Source: Cubamyces lactineus (lineage: Eukaryota; Basidiomycota; Agaricomycetes; Polyporales; Polyporaceae). From it: a stretch of 64,000 bases of DNA. The stretch lies in NCBI GenBank assembly GCA_022376465.1, contig JACDTU010000011.1:496001-560000 (forward strand). Reading direction: 5' to 3'. Below, one piece after another: positions 1 to 10,279 of this stretch (positions within the stretch are counted from its first letter, which is position 1; every line of letters begins with the position of its first letter). The position numbers and the translations under genes were made by a program. The notes below the pieces were generated by a model, which worked only from the letters and a program-made list of their open reading frames with translations, ran no database searches and was not told the origin of the DNA.

Positions 1-423
1 AAGGCTCTCGTCGATGTCTGCAGAGATGTCTCCCGCTTCCACGGTTTCAGAGTCGACGAGAGCCTCTTCCGGGTCGATCCTGCTAACATCCATCTCGCTC
101 ACATGTGGCATCAACAGTGGGCTCTCCGTGCCCTTCCGCGGCGAGCTTGGAGTCTTCGGTCGCGAGTTCTCCCTGCTCTTGCTGCGCGGCCGCGAAGGAG
201 TAGGGGGGACAGAGCCCAAGGTGGACTTGGAGTTGAAACGGGTGCGAGACTCGGTCGAGAGTGGTGCCTTGTATTTCTTCGCGGACCCAAGAAGACTTGG
301 CGTAGTAGAGCGGGGCAGTCGGGAGCCATCGTCGGACAGGTGTGCGGAGAGGGGGCGCTTGGGTGTGAAGGGGACAGGGCGGGAAAGCTTGCTCGTCGTT
401 GCTGACGATGTTGAGGACGACAT
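1..423 (-). CDS. 5' part of an unidentified gene running off the left edge
   Basis: Reading leftwards from an ATG at 423, 141 codons stay open to the edge of the window, so this is the N-terminal part of a larger protein. The first ~105 residues are rich in Ser, Thr, Pro, Arg and Lys and look disordered, with repeated SPR/TPS-like phosphorylation-type motifs such as PRSKSRENSRPKTP. They are followed by an acidic stretch (EEALVDSETVEAGDISAD). An N-terminal extension of this kind is seen in front of the motor domain of some fungal kinesins (Kip2/kinesin-7 type), but the motor itself is not in view, so that idea is only a guess. The coding frame is supported by its length and by the compositional contrast with the opposite-strand readings. 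No intron is needed within this part. Confidence 0.5.
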   Translation of the reverse strand, partial: MSSSTSSATTSKLSRPVPFTPKRPLSAHLSDDGSRLPRSTTPSLLGSAKKYKAPLSTESRTRFNSKSTLGSVPPTPSRPRSKSRENSRPKTPSSPRKGTESPLLMPHVSEMDVSRIDPEEALVDSETVEAGDISADIDESL

Positions 424-962
424 GGCTTGGTGAGGATAGCGGGGGCCTCAAGGGCGAATGTCTTGCGGGAATACGGTCTTGAGGATGTCTTGAGTGCTTG
501 CTTGCGGGTGCAGGTGGGTGAGACGAGTTGAACGAGGACTCCAGGCACGCGCCCCGTTCGAACCATCCAACCGTGGAAACCGTCGCGTATCGCGCCGACC
601 TCACGTGAGCGCGTTCCCCCCAGCCTACAAATTTCCAGGCGTCTGCGCTCGCTCTTCGTCGTCCGTTCTTTTCCCCTCTTCCCCTCTCATCTCCCGGTCT
701 GGCTAGTGTCCTCGTCGTGAGGCGGTGCACTCTGCATTCCACGGAGTGTATACGACACCTCTCAGATCCATGTAGAGTTGATATGTGAGTATCTCATCTA
801 CATCGTTCTTACCTCCGTTCGTATGGCGGTCGATGATTTCATGAATTTGAATGAAGCCTGACCCACGTTGACCTCGGTCGATGTGGGGTTGACGAACTTT
901 CGAGTGTTGAGGCATCTCGCGTGTGACTTTGAACGCGTTTGCTGACTGTTTCTACCCCGCAG

Positions 963-1307
963 ATTATGTATATGTGCTATCGGGCCATATTATAGCGAAT
1001 GGCCCGTTTCAAGATGCTTCGAGTGAGGATGAGTTGATAACCTATGCTTATGACCCCTCGTCAACTTCCACGGACATCGTAAACAGTGAGTCTTCCGTCC
1101 TTGTGCTTCGCTCTGCCCCAATTGCGGTGTCGATGATTTATATAACATGAATGATTTAATGAGCCCAACCTATCTCGACCAGCTCGGGATAGGCGTGACG
1201 ACCTGTATTTTCCGCTGAGACACCATCGCATATCCGTGACTGTGATTTTTATGCTCACATACTGTCTCGCAGGTCCTCTAAACTTAAAATCCGCTCTTTC
1301 CATTTAG
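963..1307 (+). CDS. Possible exons of a small unidentified gene or gene remnant
   Basis: Two stretches join into one frame. The first (963-1085) follows a good acceptor (tttctaccccgcag) and ends at a donor gtgagt. The second (1273-1307) follows tctcgcag and ends in TAG. The joined peptide is acidic towards its middle (ASSEDELITYAYDP) and shows no domain that I recognise. No upstream exon with a convincing ATG was found, and the 187-nt intron is long for this genome. It may be the end of a gene, a remnant, or chance. Confidence 0.18.
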
Positions 1308-1740
1308 TACGTGTATCACTGCTACATCGTGTTTGCGATTGTCGACTCCGTGCTTGTGCTTGATTGCTCTCGATTGCTATATCCTATTCCTATACCGTAT
1401 TGCGTGATTGGAATGCTGAATGAATTTTGTACGATTGCCTATTGATTCGTCAACTTGAGTCAAATACTTCGCGCTTTGCTTGGCAAGCATAGGAAGAATC
1501 GGGAAACGATGTCTTTGCTATTGCTGTGGTGGTGATACATGTGGTTGTAGTCTACAACACTACGAAGCACGAGTCCGAGAGTTCGTAAATGTCCAACGAA
1601 ACGCAGTCCGCATTGTAAGCAAACGATGTAAGGTCCATTATCCATGCGTGTGTATCGTAGAAGAGGCGAAGGTGAGTAGGAGGTGAGTATCGTAGCGTGA
1701 GGGGCATGTACAGGTCGTAAAGCGACGTCATGAGAGCCAT

Positions 1741-2296
1741 TTACTTGGTGATAGTAAACTCGGCACTGTCGTTGCCAGAGTCGCCAAACACTGAAATCCA
1801 GTGTTAGAACCTACAATCAAATATAAGTGGGAATGTGAAGATGATACTCACAAACAATGGTGTAGTCGTGGCCCGGCTCGACGTTGGGAACCTTCACCTC
1901 GATGTGGCCGCGAAGAATGTCAAAGCCCTTAGCCAACGGGTGCTCTGCAGAACAGGATGCGAATCAGCCCCAAGGTCTGCAACTCTATACAACTCCCACG
2001 ACGTACCGTTGTCGAGTATTCCACCCTTCGCGAGTACAACCTGCCCAACCTTGTTGGTGATTTGCGCGGGAGCATTGGAAGTGTCCCTGCAATCGGTCGT
2101 CCGTTAGGACAGGACTCCGTCTGGGTCATCGCACTGGTACTCACCAAGTAACGTTGTGGTGCTGACCAACCTTCCAGACCGTACCCGCGTGCGGGTAGGT
2201 CACAGGAGGAACAAACACGTCGCGCACAGCGAGCGGAAGCGCGCTCACCACCGCGAAGAAGGACAGGAGGAGGGAGAAGAGGGACAGTTGCTGCAT
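1741..2296 (-). CDS. Kre9/KNH-like small secreted protein (short form)
   Basis: Four exons (2296-2145, 2086-2007, 1944-1852, 1790-1741) give 124 aa. Residues 1-19 form a signal peptide (MQQLSLFSLLLSFFAVVSA). The rest is a single Kre9/KNH-type domain (the Ser-Thr-rich GPI-anchored membrane family, PF10342 as I know it): YPHAGTVWKVGQ, NVTW, then VEPGHDYTIVLFGDSGN and a final EFTI strand. Members are secreted or cell-wall proteins of fungi; some take part in beta-1,6-glucan assembly, but the role of these short basidiomycete forms is not established. The protein stops right after the domain and has no Ser-rich tail or GPI signal, unlike its paralogue at 55149-55866, which shares the GDSGN motif and the position of the last intron. 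Exon lengths 152, 80, 93 and 50 nt sum to 125 codons, which supports the splice choices. Confidence 0.85.
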
Positions 2297-2471
2297 GGTG
2301 AACATCATCGTGATAGGCTTCGTAACGAGTAGCGATGTGCGAAGTCGGGTCGAAAAGCGAGGAGAGCGGGTGTCGTGAGGAAGAGGGAGCTCAGCGGGTT
2401 GTCCAAAGCTTGGGGAACGAAAGCAATGAGACGGTTCGCTGAAGAGAGGGGAGTGGAGTCCCCTGAGGAGC

Positions 2472-2479
2472 TCTATATA
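2472..2479 (-). promoter_or_regulatory. TATA box of the short Kre9/KNH-like gene
   Basis: Read on the minus strand this is TATATAGA, about 175 nt upstream of the ATG at 2296. It is the only clear TATA-like element in the 300 nt before the gene. The position allows a leader of about 140 nt. Confidence 0.45.
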
Positions 2480-2499
2480 GGGACGGGCCGGACCCTAAC

Positions 2500-3488
2500 C
2501 CCGACAATGCCGGGGCCCGGGTGAACGGGAACTGGGCCGCAGTTGGGCGCTCCGTGAACTTTCTCGCGTCATGCTCCGAGCCTCCGCTCCGCCACTGCCC
2601 TGCAAGCTGTGCATCGGGCCACTGCGATCCTGTGCGCAATTACCGGCTCAAGTTCGCTGGCAAACGGTGAGAAGGGTAGCAAAACACTGCGAAAGGCTGT
2701 CAGTCGTGCACAACATGTAAACCGCGAGGCTGTAGTATGTGTCGCCTCAATATGAAAGCGAGATGCCTGGCAGGAGTGGGGCACCGTTCTAGTGCTCGTC
2801 CACCGATCAGCTGGGCCACATTCGGTCGGTACAACGCACCTCGTCTGGGGACATTGGTGGCAAGGATTACGGGAAAACGTTCGTCGACAGCCCAGGCCGA
2901 TACCGTGCGCTATCGATCTAGGCCTGTTTCCACACACACACACCTCTTCCGCTCTCCTATCACGATCGACGACCTCTCACACGTCCACAAACGCGTCGCA
3001 CGATGAAGAAAAAACATCATCCATGTTCCTGGGGGATACAACTGGCGAATCAGGATTGTATGTGGATAACCTCGTGGTATGGCCCAGGGCGAACCGTCCG
3101 TCTCTGCATTCCGGCAGCTCCACCTACAAACCGCCTGCAGACACGTTCGCCCCAACGCCGCAGACTTTACCTCTCTGCATCCGCGGTAGGCCATACAAAC
3201 GTAAGCCTTGGGAGCACAGACGTGCTCGCGGAAGAGGCCGTCGTTCTTGGGTTCCCGTTTCGACCTCGACCGTGACAGCCAACGACTTTCTGCTGCGACC
3301 TTCTCGGTGATCCCTACTCCACCCAGCGCAACGCAAGGCTGTCTGGGTGCACCGCACAGGCGATCGATGATTTGCGGGAGCCCGTTACACGGACTTTGGG
3401 GGCTGTATCATCGTCATACCATACACGCCTGGTAGGCATATGCATGAACGTGGGCGCTGGCTTTCCATGGGAATGCCTGGAAAGCTTG
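2500..3488. other. Intergenic stretch without a supported gene
   Basis: This separates the upstream side of the Kre9/KNH-like gene from the 3' end of MED7. Open frames on both strands start at non-ATG codons or lack any domain, and a short CA run lies at 2933-2942. I see no RNA gene or mobile element. Confidence 0.5.
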
Positions 3489-4512
3489 TCATGACACCTC
3501 TTCTGCCCATGACAAGACGTCGTGTATGGATACTCCGTCGGAGTTCAGTGTCTGTGCACTCTGGAAAAGCCGCAATAAGCCAAACGACAGCTAGCCACAA
3601 AATATAGCTAGTACGTACATTTGCCGGAGGAGCCACTGGGACCGGCCGCGGTGGGGCAGATGGAGCTGCTGCTGTATCCGGCTGGGACGCTAGACGCAAC
3701 TCGGCCAGTTGCGCCTCCAGCGCATCGCATTTCCTGAGGTGAACGTTAGTCTCTACCGCATGGCAAAGTAAAATAGCGCGAGGCTTACGAGTGTATGGTC
3801 TTGGTTTCCTCCCTTCTCAACTCAACCTGACGACGCATCATGAGCTCGAGATTTCCCCGCGCCTGGACAGGCCTGAGATCGTTCGCGGCAGCCATGATGT
3901 TCTGCGCAAGCACGTTGATCCATTCCAGATGACGCTTCCATTCCGGCTCAATGTGGGCAGAAGAGGCGGTCGGTGGAGGCAGGAGGAGAGCACTGAGCAG
4001 CTTGGAGTACGTGACTAGGATCGAGCGGAGCACACTGCGCAACGCAGGCCGACGATCTGATGACGAGGATCACGCACTACGAGTGAGCAGTGCGAGTAAG
4101 ATGGCAAGCAGAGTGCATACCGACGCTGGGATCTGCTGGGTACAGCTGATGTCCGCCGAGCTCAGCTAGCGAAGGTATCTTTTCTTTAATCTGGAACGCC
4201 TACACTTAGCCACCCGCTACAATAGGCAGTCATCTGAAGTGCACGCACAAACCAGGTGTCCCCGAAGACGGTGTAGTGTCCCTCCTCCAGTATCCAGTCC
4301 ACCCTGGGCTTCTCAAGCTGCGCGAGAGGCCAATCTGGCAGATCTGTCTGGTCTGACAGCACTTCGTACTGGTTGATCGAGTATAGGTCCGCATCGGGCC
4401 CGAGGCGTTCGCGAAGGAGAGAGAGCAGCTTGAGGTTGTGGTTGGTGTAACGCGCGTAATGAGAGGGTGGGGAGGGGAAGGGGTTGCGCAACTCGGTCTC
4501 TTCATCATCCAT
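3489..4512 (-). CDS. MED7: Mediator complex subunit 7
   Basis: Five exons (4512-4249, 4190-4121, 4056-3789, 3733-3619, 3560-3489) encode 262 aa, close to the usual fungal MED7 size. The N-terminus has the family signature: an early FPSPPSHYARYT segment, then VDWILEEGHYTVFGDTW and IPSLAELGGHQLYP. The C-terminal half (HLEWINVLAQNIMAAANDLRP, then ELMMRRQVELRREETKTIHS) is the amphipathic helical part that pairs with MED21 in the middle module of Mediator. The protein acts in the nucleus, linking activators to RNA polymerase II. A Pro/Ala-rich linker precedes the last exon. The gene is divergent from the BCL7-like gene, with 290 bp between the two start codons, so the two probably share a promoter region. 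Confidence 0.9.
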
Positions 4513-4802
4513 GGCGGCCGCCTACTTTTCAGTCGAATATGCGATCGGTCTGCCGACGACGGGGGGAGAGCAACGGTAAAGACGGCAAATAGATGGTGGG
4601 GTTTGAAGTTCGAGTCCGAACGCGATGTGGTCAAGTTGCACAGGCGCGCGATTGGTCGCGGGCAGGCGCGTCTTGCGTGACCGCGCGGCTTGACGCGCAC
4701 GGCTCTGTCTTGCATCTTGAACGCGAACCTCTAGTAGGCTTCACTCCGTTACCGCCTGAAGACTACATTACTCGCATACGTGCATACACATCGACGAGCC
4801 CA
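4513..4802. promoter_or_regulatory. Shared promoter region of MED7 and the BCL7-like gene
   Basis: This 290-bp region lies between two divergent start codons. It is GC-rich and contains no clear TATA box on either strand, as expected for housekeeping genes. An ATTGG (inverted CCAAT) motif is seen at about 4650. Confidence 0.4.
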
Positions 4803-5489
4803 ATGGCGACAAGAAGAAGAGTCGGGTTCAGCACCTCCACCTCCGAAGCATCCAGGAGGCAATTGATGCAGCCAGTCCCATGCTGGGAGAAAGTGTGGGG
4901 GCCTCCAGACGGCGCCGCGCCCGGCTCAACATTGCGAGTGTACAAATGGGTGAAGACGGACAAAAAGCAGGTATGTAGGACTCTTGGATACCTGCTGGAC
5001 GCGATGCTCAACGCCCTTTAGCAATTCAGCGATGATGAAGGCGAAGCGGACCAGCCGCTCGCACCTCTTCAACCGGAGGAAATAGAAGTTGTAGACGGTG
5101 ATGAGGAAATGGACCAAGACGAGGCCGCAGGGTCGAACGCGCCTGAAACCACACCCGGACCTATGTCGCGCGACGTCTCAGAGCCCGCGCCTGCCACTAA
5201 AGAGGAGGACGACTCGAACAAACCGTCCCCAAAGCGGCACCCGCTGTCGATCTCCTTCCAGCCACCAACACCAACGCCTGCACCAGAAGAGGAGTTGGAC
5301 GAGTCTCTGCGGCCACAGGAAGGCGACCTTGGGGGAAATATGGCCATCGACATGTCTGCAATGGGACCGGACGGAGAGCCGTTTGAGTCGGCAGGGGATC
5401 TGTCGCAGCTACAACAGAGCGACGCGCTGTTGGGGGGTCCGCTCATGGACCAGACGATGGACGATCCCTTCGCGGTACCGCCATCGTAG
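4803..5489 (+). CDS. BCL7-like protein, probable SWI/SNF-associated factor
   Basis: Two exons (4803-4970, 5022-5489) encode 223 aa. Residues ~20-56 resemble the N-terminal BCL7 domain: a WEKVW segment, then a strand ending in LRVYKWVKTD, followed directly by the acidic FSDDEGE block. In animals BCL7 proteins are small subunits of BAF (SWI/SNF) chromatin remodelers that contact the nucleosome acidic patch; a related N-terminal region occurs in some fungal proteins. The remaining ~165 residues are acidic, Pro-rich and low in complexity, with no other domain visible. The start is the first ATG in frame with the domain; an upstream in-frame stretch from 4593 begins at a non-ATG codon. Assignment rests on the short N-terminal match only. 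Confidence 0.6.
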
Positions 5490-5870
5490 CTGTTCTCCCG
5501 GTACTATCTGGAATGTGTCTCTCTTCGGTGTATGAGTATGTGTATGTTCACTGTATATGTTCGTGCTGTGATCGTACTCGGAGCGTTCGGCCTGCATCTA
5601 CGACAGCTATCATGTCTGCGTGAGCTGCGCATTCCTGTCATCTCCAATCTCTTCCGAACCAAACCGACTTATGGGTGCTATGAATGCATTGCGCTACAGG
5701 GTAGCGTAACTGGAATCAGTACTGTGCATGGTACCTATACATGTGTAGCGCCCATCAAGAAGCAGGAAATTATCGCAAGCGCCGAAAGTCCTTCCTGGCC
5801 CTGGACTTGAAGGGACCTCTCCCTAAACTATCATCTATACCCTACTGCTCCATCTATACTACTACCCGAG
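5490..5870. other. Intergenic region between the BCL7-like gene and NOP12
   Basis: This holds the 3' flank of the BCL7-like gene and the promoter of NOP12. I see no ORF with a domain and no RNA gene. Confidence 0.4.
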
Positions 5871-7930
5871 ATGAGCCTTTCTTCATTCCTCTTACCTGCG
5901 GACAAGGGCAAAGCGAAGGAGATCGACAAGGGCCTGGATGATCTATTCCGTTCAAGTGCAGCCGTGAGTAAACGTGAGGCTCAGCTCCTCATGTCAACTT
6001 GTGCTCAGACGAAATCAGGTCGCTCCTCCGCGCCCTCCTGTAGCTCCCCCAGCAGCCCCGACAGTTACCTCAGACAAGAAGCGCAAGGCTACAGAAGAGA
6101 CACCGAACGGGAAATCCAAACGGTCAAAAGCTGATGCAGCCGACTCGTCTTCAAAGAAGGGGTCAGTAAAGCCTGCGAAACAGAAAGCGAAGAAGACGGC
6201 AGAGAGCAGCAGCGAAAGCGAAGAAGATGAGGATGCGAAGCTTGCCGAGCGCATACACAAGAAAAGCCAGGGCGCACAGGCCGCCAAAGAGGGTTCAGAG
6301 GACGGCGCGAGGGACTCGGAGGACTCGGACGATGAAGGCGACCCCTCAAATCTGGTGCATGAGTCGTTGTTGAAAGGGGAGAAAGCCAAGGGTCAGTCCA
6401 GGCACGGCAAGGCCAAGTTTGTGCCTTCGGAAGAGACCCCAGAGCAACGCGACGCGCGGACGATATTCGTCGGAAACGTCGCAATAGAGGTTACGAAGTC
6501 CAGGGTTAGTCTCTCGTCGTCTGTTTTCGCCTAGCGCACACTCAAGCCATCCACAGCCTACGCAAAAGCAGCTCAAGCGACATATACTCTCATTCGTCCC
6601 CACCGCCAAGATCGAGTCTGTCCGGTTCCGGTCCGTGGCTTTCAAGAAACCCACGGCGGAGCTTCCAAAAGATGAGGACGGAAAGTCCAAGTCGAAAAAG
6701 CCCCGCGCGCATGACCGCGACCGTGCCGCAACATGGCGCGCGGACCAGGGAGAGGACGAGGAGGCAGAGCCTAGGAAGACCTTCCTCACGCCCAAGGAGA
6801 AGAAGCGGATCGCGTTCATTAAGCATGAGATTCACGAAGGAGTGGATTCCGTCAACGCCTACATCGTCTTTGCGCATCCCCCTCCTGCCGAAAACCGCCC
6901 CGCGAACCTGCCACCTCCGCCACCTGTGATGAACCCGTACGAAGCCGCCGCGGAATGCGCTCGCCTATGTGACGGTTCCGTCTTCCTTGAACGTACGCTG
7001 CGCGTCGACGTCGTGAAATCGGGTGCAGGCCCGGTTGCGAGCAAGAGCACGATGACTGGCGACCCGAAGGCGACCATCTTCGTTGGTAACCTTGACTTCG
7101 CGAGCAAGGAGGAGGATTTGCGCGCTTTCTTCGAGAGTGTCGTGCGTGCCGAACGAGGCGAGCCCGGAGAGCGGGAAGAGGGCGAGAGCAGCGGCAGTGA
7201 GGACGAGGCGGAGGCAGGGGAGCGTGCGCGGACTGGTGCCGCAAAGGCCCAGCGGCCGAGGACATGGGTGAAGCGTGTCAGGATTATCCGCGACCGCGAC
7301 ACACAGCTTGGCAAGGGCTTTGCATACGTGCAGTTTGTCGTAAGTCATCATCGCTGCTGCGTATCTACCTCTCGGAGTGCTCAATATGTCCCCGTTCACT
7401 AGGACCGGGAATGCGTGGATGAGATCCTGGCACTCGAAGAGGGCAAGCTGAAGTTCGCGAAGCGCAAGCTCCGTGTCCAACGTTGCAAGACCCTGCCTGG
7501 TGGTCCCAAGCTGAAGGCAGCCAAGCCCACACGCGGTGCGGCGTCCTCTTCCAAGCCCGGTGCTCCCGCATCACAGGGAGACAAGCACGGCCAAACCCCA
7601 GCCAACAGCAGGACGAAGGCCGTCAACGTGCCTCTCGTGCCCGCGCGGGTACCGAAGGGCAACCCTGAACTTGGAGCCAAGCTCGCGAGTCTGCCCAAGG
7701 AAGAGCGCAAACGCGTCAAGGCGCAGGATCCCGACCGCGTCGCTCGGCGGTTGGCGAAGAAACGTGCTAAGGCTCTGGCGGAGAAGGGCGTGAAGTCGAA
7801 GGTGGATAGGGAGCGCGTGCGGAAGCCTAGGGGAGAGAAGCATGCGGGCAAGGACAAGGGTAAGAAGGACAAGCCCAAGAAGAGGGTGAGGAGTGGGAGG
7901 GCGATCGCGAAGTTGAATACCAAAAAGTAG
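5871..7930 (+). CDS. NOP12: Nucleolar RNA-binding protein Nop12/RBM34
   Basis: Four exons (5871-5963, 6019-6504, 6557-7339, 7403-7930) give 629 aa with all junctions in phase. The N-terminal ~150 residues are a Lys-rich and Ser/Glu/Asp-rich nucleolar-type tail. Two RNA-recognition motifs follow. The first has RNP2-like TIFVGNV near residue 185, split by an intron, and a long Lys-rich insertion in its middle. The second has TIFVGNLDF (RNP2) near residue 370 and GKGFAYVQF (RNP1) near 450, again with a long acidic insertion. The C-terminal ~120 residues are strongly basic (KKDKPKKRVRSGRA). Yeast Nop12 acts in large-subunit pre-rRNA maturation in the nucleolus, and the same role is likely here. 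It is longer than the yeast protein because of the charged insertions. It is convergent with FEN1, with about 200 bp between the stop codons. Confidence 0.88.
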
Positions 7931-8132
7931 AGGACTGCAGGTATCTCGATTTTGTGAACATCGTGCGTTTGATGGGTGTATAGGAATGCGTTCCCAGTCT
8001 ACCAGTGAGATGATTATGATATGCCGGCTACTAATACAACAGAAGGTATACAAAACGAGCCATATACTAAAGCACGATTGCAAGATAGACAGCAGGACGA
8101 AAGCGAGCAAGTGCAGTGTATGCTTCGCAGTC

Positions 8133-9841
8133 TACTTCTTTTTCGCTTTCTTGTTGCTGCCCGTGTCTTTCTTCTCATCCGCAGCCTGTAAGCAGTTAGC
8201 ACAGACTTCCTGCGACATGCAAGGAGAAGAGACGGTGAGTATACCTTGCGTTTTGTACCCCTACTCTTGCCCTTCTCTTCCGCCTTTTCCTTCTTGGCGG
8301 GCTCGGCTTTAGGCTTGACCGAGAAGAAACCATCCAGCCGTCCCTGTTGCTTCGCGTTCAAGAACTTGGACAGTTTCTCGCCACCCTTCCGTACACGCTC
8401 CTCACTAAGAGAACGTCAAAAATCATTGCATGAGACCAACCGCTGTGATCACACGCACTTGAATCCCTTCTCCTTTACGAGGAAGTCCACGAGCCCGTCA
8501 ATGTCTGGCGTTTTCCACTCGAGCTGAACGAGGACGTGAGCAAGGGGGTGGCGTGAGCAGGGGTAAGCTACGTACGTCTAGCTGATCCGCAGGAGTCACG
8601 TCTGGTTTCTCGAAGATTTGTTTCGCTTGTTCCCAAGGCCACTCTTCAGGAATCTGGATACCGCCCTTCTTTTTCTTGCCCTCCTCCGCGGCCTCCTCTT
8701 TCTCTGCCACCCTGCAATACTGCTGTTAGCACCACCATGGAAGAATTGTAGCCCTAACGCTCACTTCTCTTTCAGATGCGCGAGGACCTCGCCCAGTGTA
8801 CCATGCTCACGAATGAGCTTGAGCGCAGATTTGGGACCTACGCCCTTGATAGGCTCAAGGTAGTCGCATCCGAGGAGGATACATAGGTCGATGAACTGGG
8901 TTGGACCATATTCAGCCTCCACTTGAGCAAATGATGGGAAATATCTACCTGTGACATGCTCATCTCGAGACCCTCAAGGGCTTTCTGCAAGTTGATCTCG
9001 CTAATGGGCGTCTTACGTGCCTCGGAGAAGGTGAGATGACGGTAAAGTATGGGCGCTCCGAAGGTGAGCGTATCCATATCCTCTGAACCTGCCGCGTAGA
9101 CCTTGCCGCCGCGCGCGAGTTCTGCACATTGCGCCTCAGCTTCGGACGGCGCCTGCAAGGTGCAAGAGTGAGTGGAAGTCAGATGACCGTGGACGTTGAC
9201 TACGCACCACGACGAAAGGGATACCCATGAGGGTGAGCAGCTTCCGGCACTCCTCGTTGTGTTCACGGGTGACCTTGACTGTTCTCCGCGCAAAGCGATC
9301 TAAGTCTTCCGCGGTACCTGTCTCCTTGGCTTCCTCACCCTCCTCTTTCGCCTCTTCTCTCTTCTCAAAACGTTTGGAAAGCTGCGACCAGCTCAGGTGT
9401 ACGATCTAGGGTGCGGATAACCGAACAGAGCTCACCACACCGGCTTTCAGCTCTGGCGGCTTGCCGTCAAATACATATGCCGGCTTGATACCATTCTCCA
9501 CCATACGAATAGTTCGATAAAAGAACCCCATGAGATGACTTTATTCCAGCATATGAGCTTCCAGAAAATACAGCATTAGGCAGGCCCACGAACCTCGTCG
9601 TCTCTCCGGCATCATTCGTTAAGAGTTCGCCGTCCTTCTGACGGACGGCGATGAGGAACTGGTAGATGGACATGGACGCGTCTATGGCTACTTTGCGCCC
9701 AAAAAGAGTTTTGATCTCATGTTCCTGTTTGAAGACGGGATAAACTCCGGCTGCTCGACGGGAGTAGGCTACTGCGGCGCTGACCTGGATTGCCTTCGGG
9801 GCGTGCTCGGCAAGGAGAGCTGTTAGGCCTTTGATACCCAT
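8133..9841 (-). CDS. FEN1: Flap endonuclease 1 (RAD27/FEN1)
   Basis: About ten exons encode roughly 400 aa. The N-terminal XPG domain starts MGIKGLT at the ATG at 9841. The metal-binding acidic residues of the family are visible: the Asp in KVAIDASMS, the Asp in [10 protein letters not shown], the two Glu in [12 protein letters not shown], the two Asp in [11 protein letters not shown] and the Asp in [14 protein letters not shown] (helix-hairpin-helix). The C-terminus has a PCNA-interacting box, QGRLDGFF, followed by a Lys-rich tail ending KKAKKK. The enzyme removes 5' flaps during Okazaki fragment maturation and long-patch base excision repair in the nucleus. Exon joins were checked against the family frame, for example [14 protein letters not shown] and [13 protein letters not shown]. 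The gene is convergent with NOP12 and divergent from the YEATS gene (438 bp between start codons). Confidence 0.95.
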
Positions 9842-10279
9842 AGTAGTATGTGTTCAGAAAGCCGGTATTCGGTTGTGCAGGTCTTAAGAGGCAACGCAAA
9901 TGCGCTCTGCTGAACCAGCGAGGATAGAGAGCGCAGACACAGAGACTAGGGCGACCGTGGCTGACAGTGAGAAGTCGACGCGAGCGGCGAGTGTCAGGCG
10001 TGCATCCGCGTAACATGTGACGTAGCGCGTCAGTCACACCTTTGCATCGTAACGCTACGCCCAAATTAATGCGAGAAGGAAGCGCCCTTCCTTTCCTCCG
10101 GTTCTCAGGCGTACTTGCACAACATCTGACTGGTATTCTGTTGAGGCATCTATCCCGCCTTTCTGTTAAAACAACATCGCATGGAACTCCGAACCTAGAC
10201 TTGTGTATCCTCTGTCAACCTCGGAAGTATCACGACTCTCCACCCATCAATCTCAATACACGGCCCATAACTATCCTAC
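9842..10279. promoter_or_regulatory. Divergent promoter region of FEN1 and the YEATS gene
   Basis: This 438-bp region lies between two outward-facing start codons. It holds GC-rich elements such as GACGTAGCGCGTCA at about 10020-10033, but no clear TATA box. I did not find a perfect ACGCGT (MCB) site, which would be expected for cell-cycle control of FEN1. Confidence 0.35.

Noticed and set aside
2933..2942. CA dinucleotide run
   Set aside because: Only five units, within the range expected by chance.
2792..3310. 172-codon open frame on the plus strand
   Set aside because: It starts at GTG and has no domain; it lies in the gap between the Kre9/KNH-like gene and MED7.
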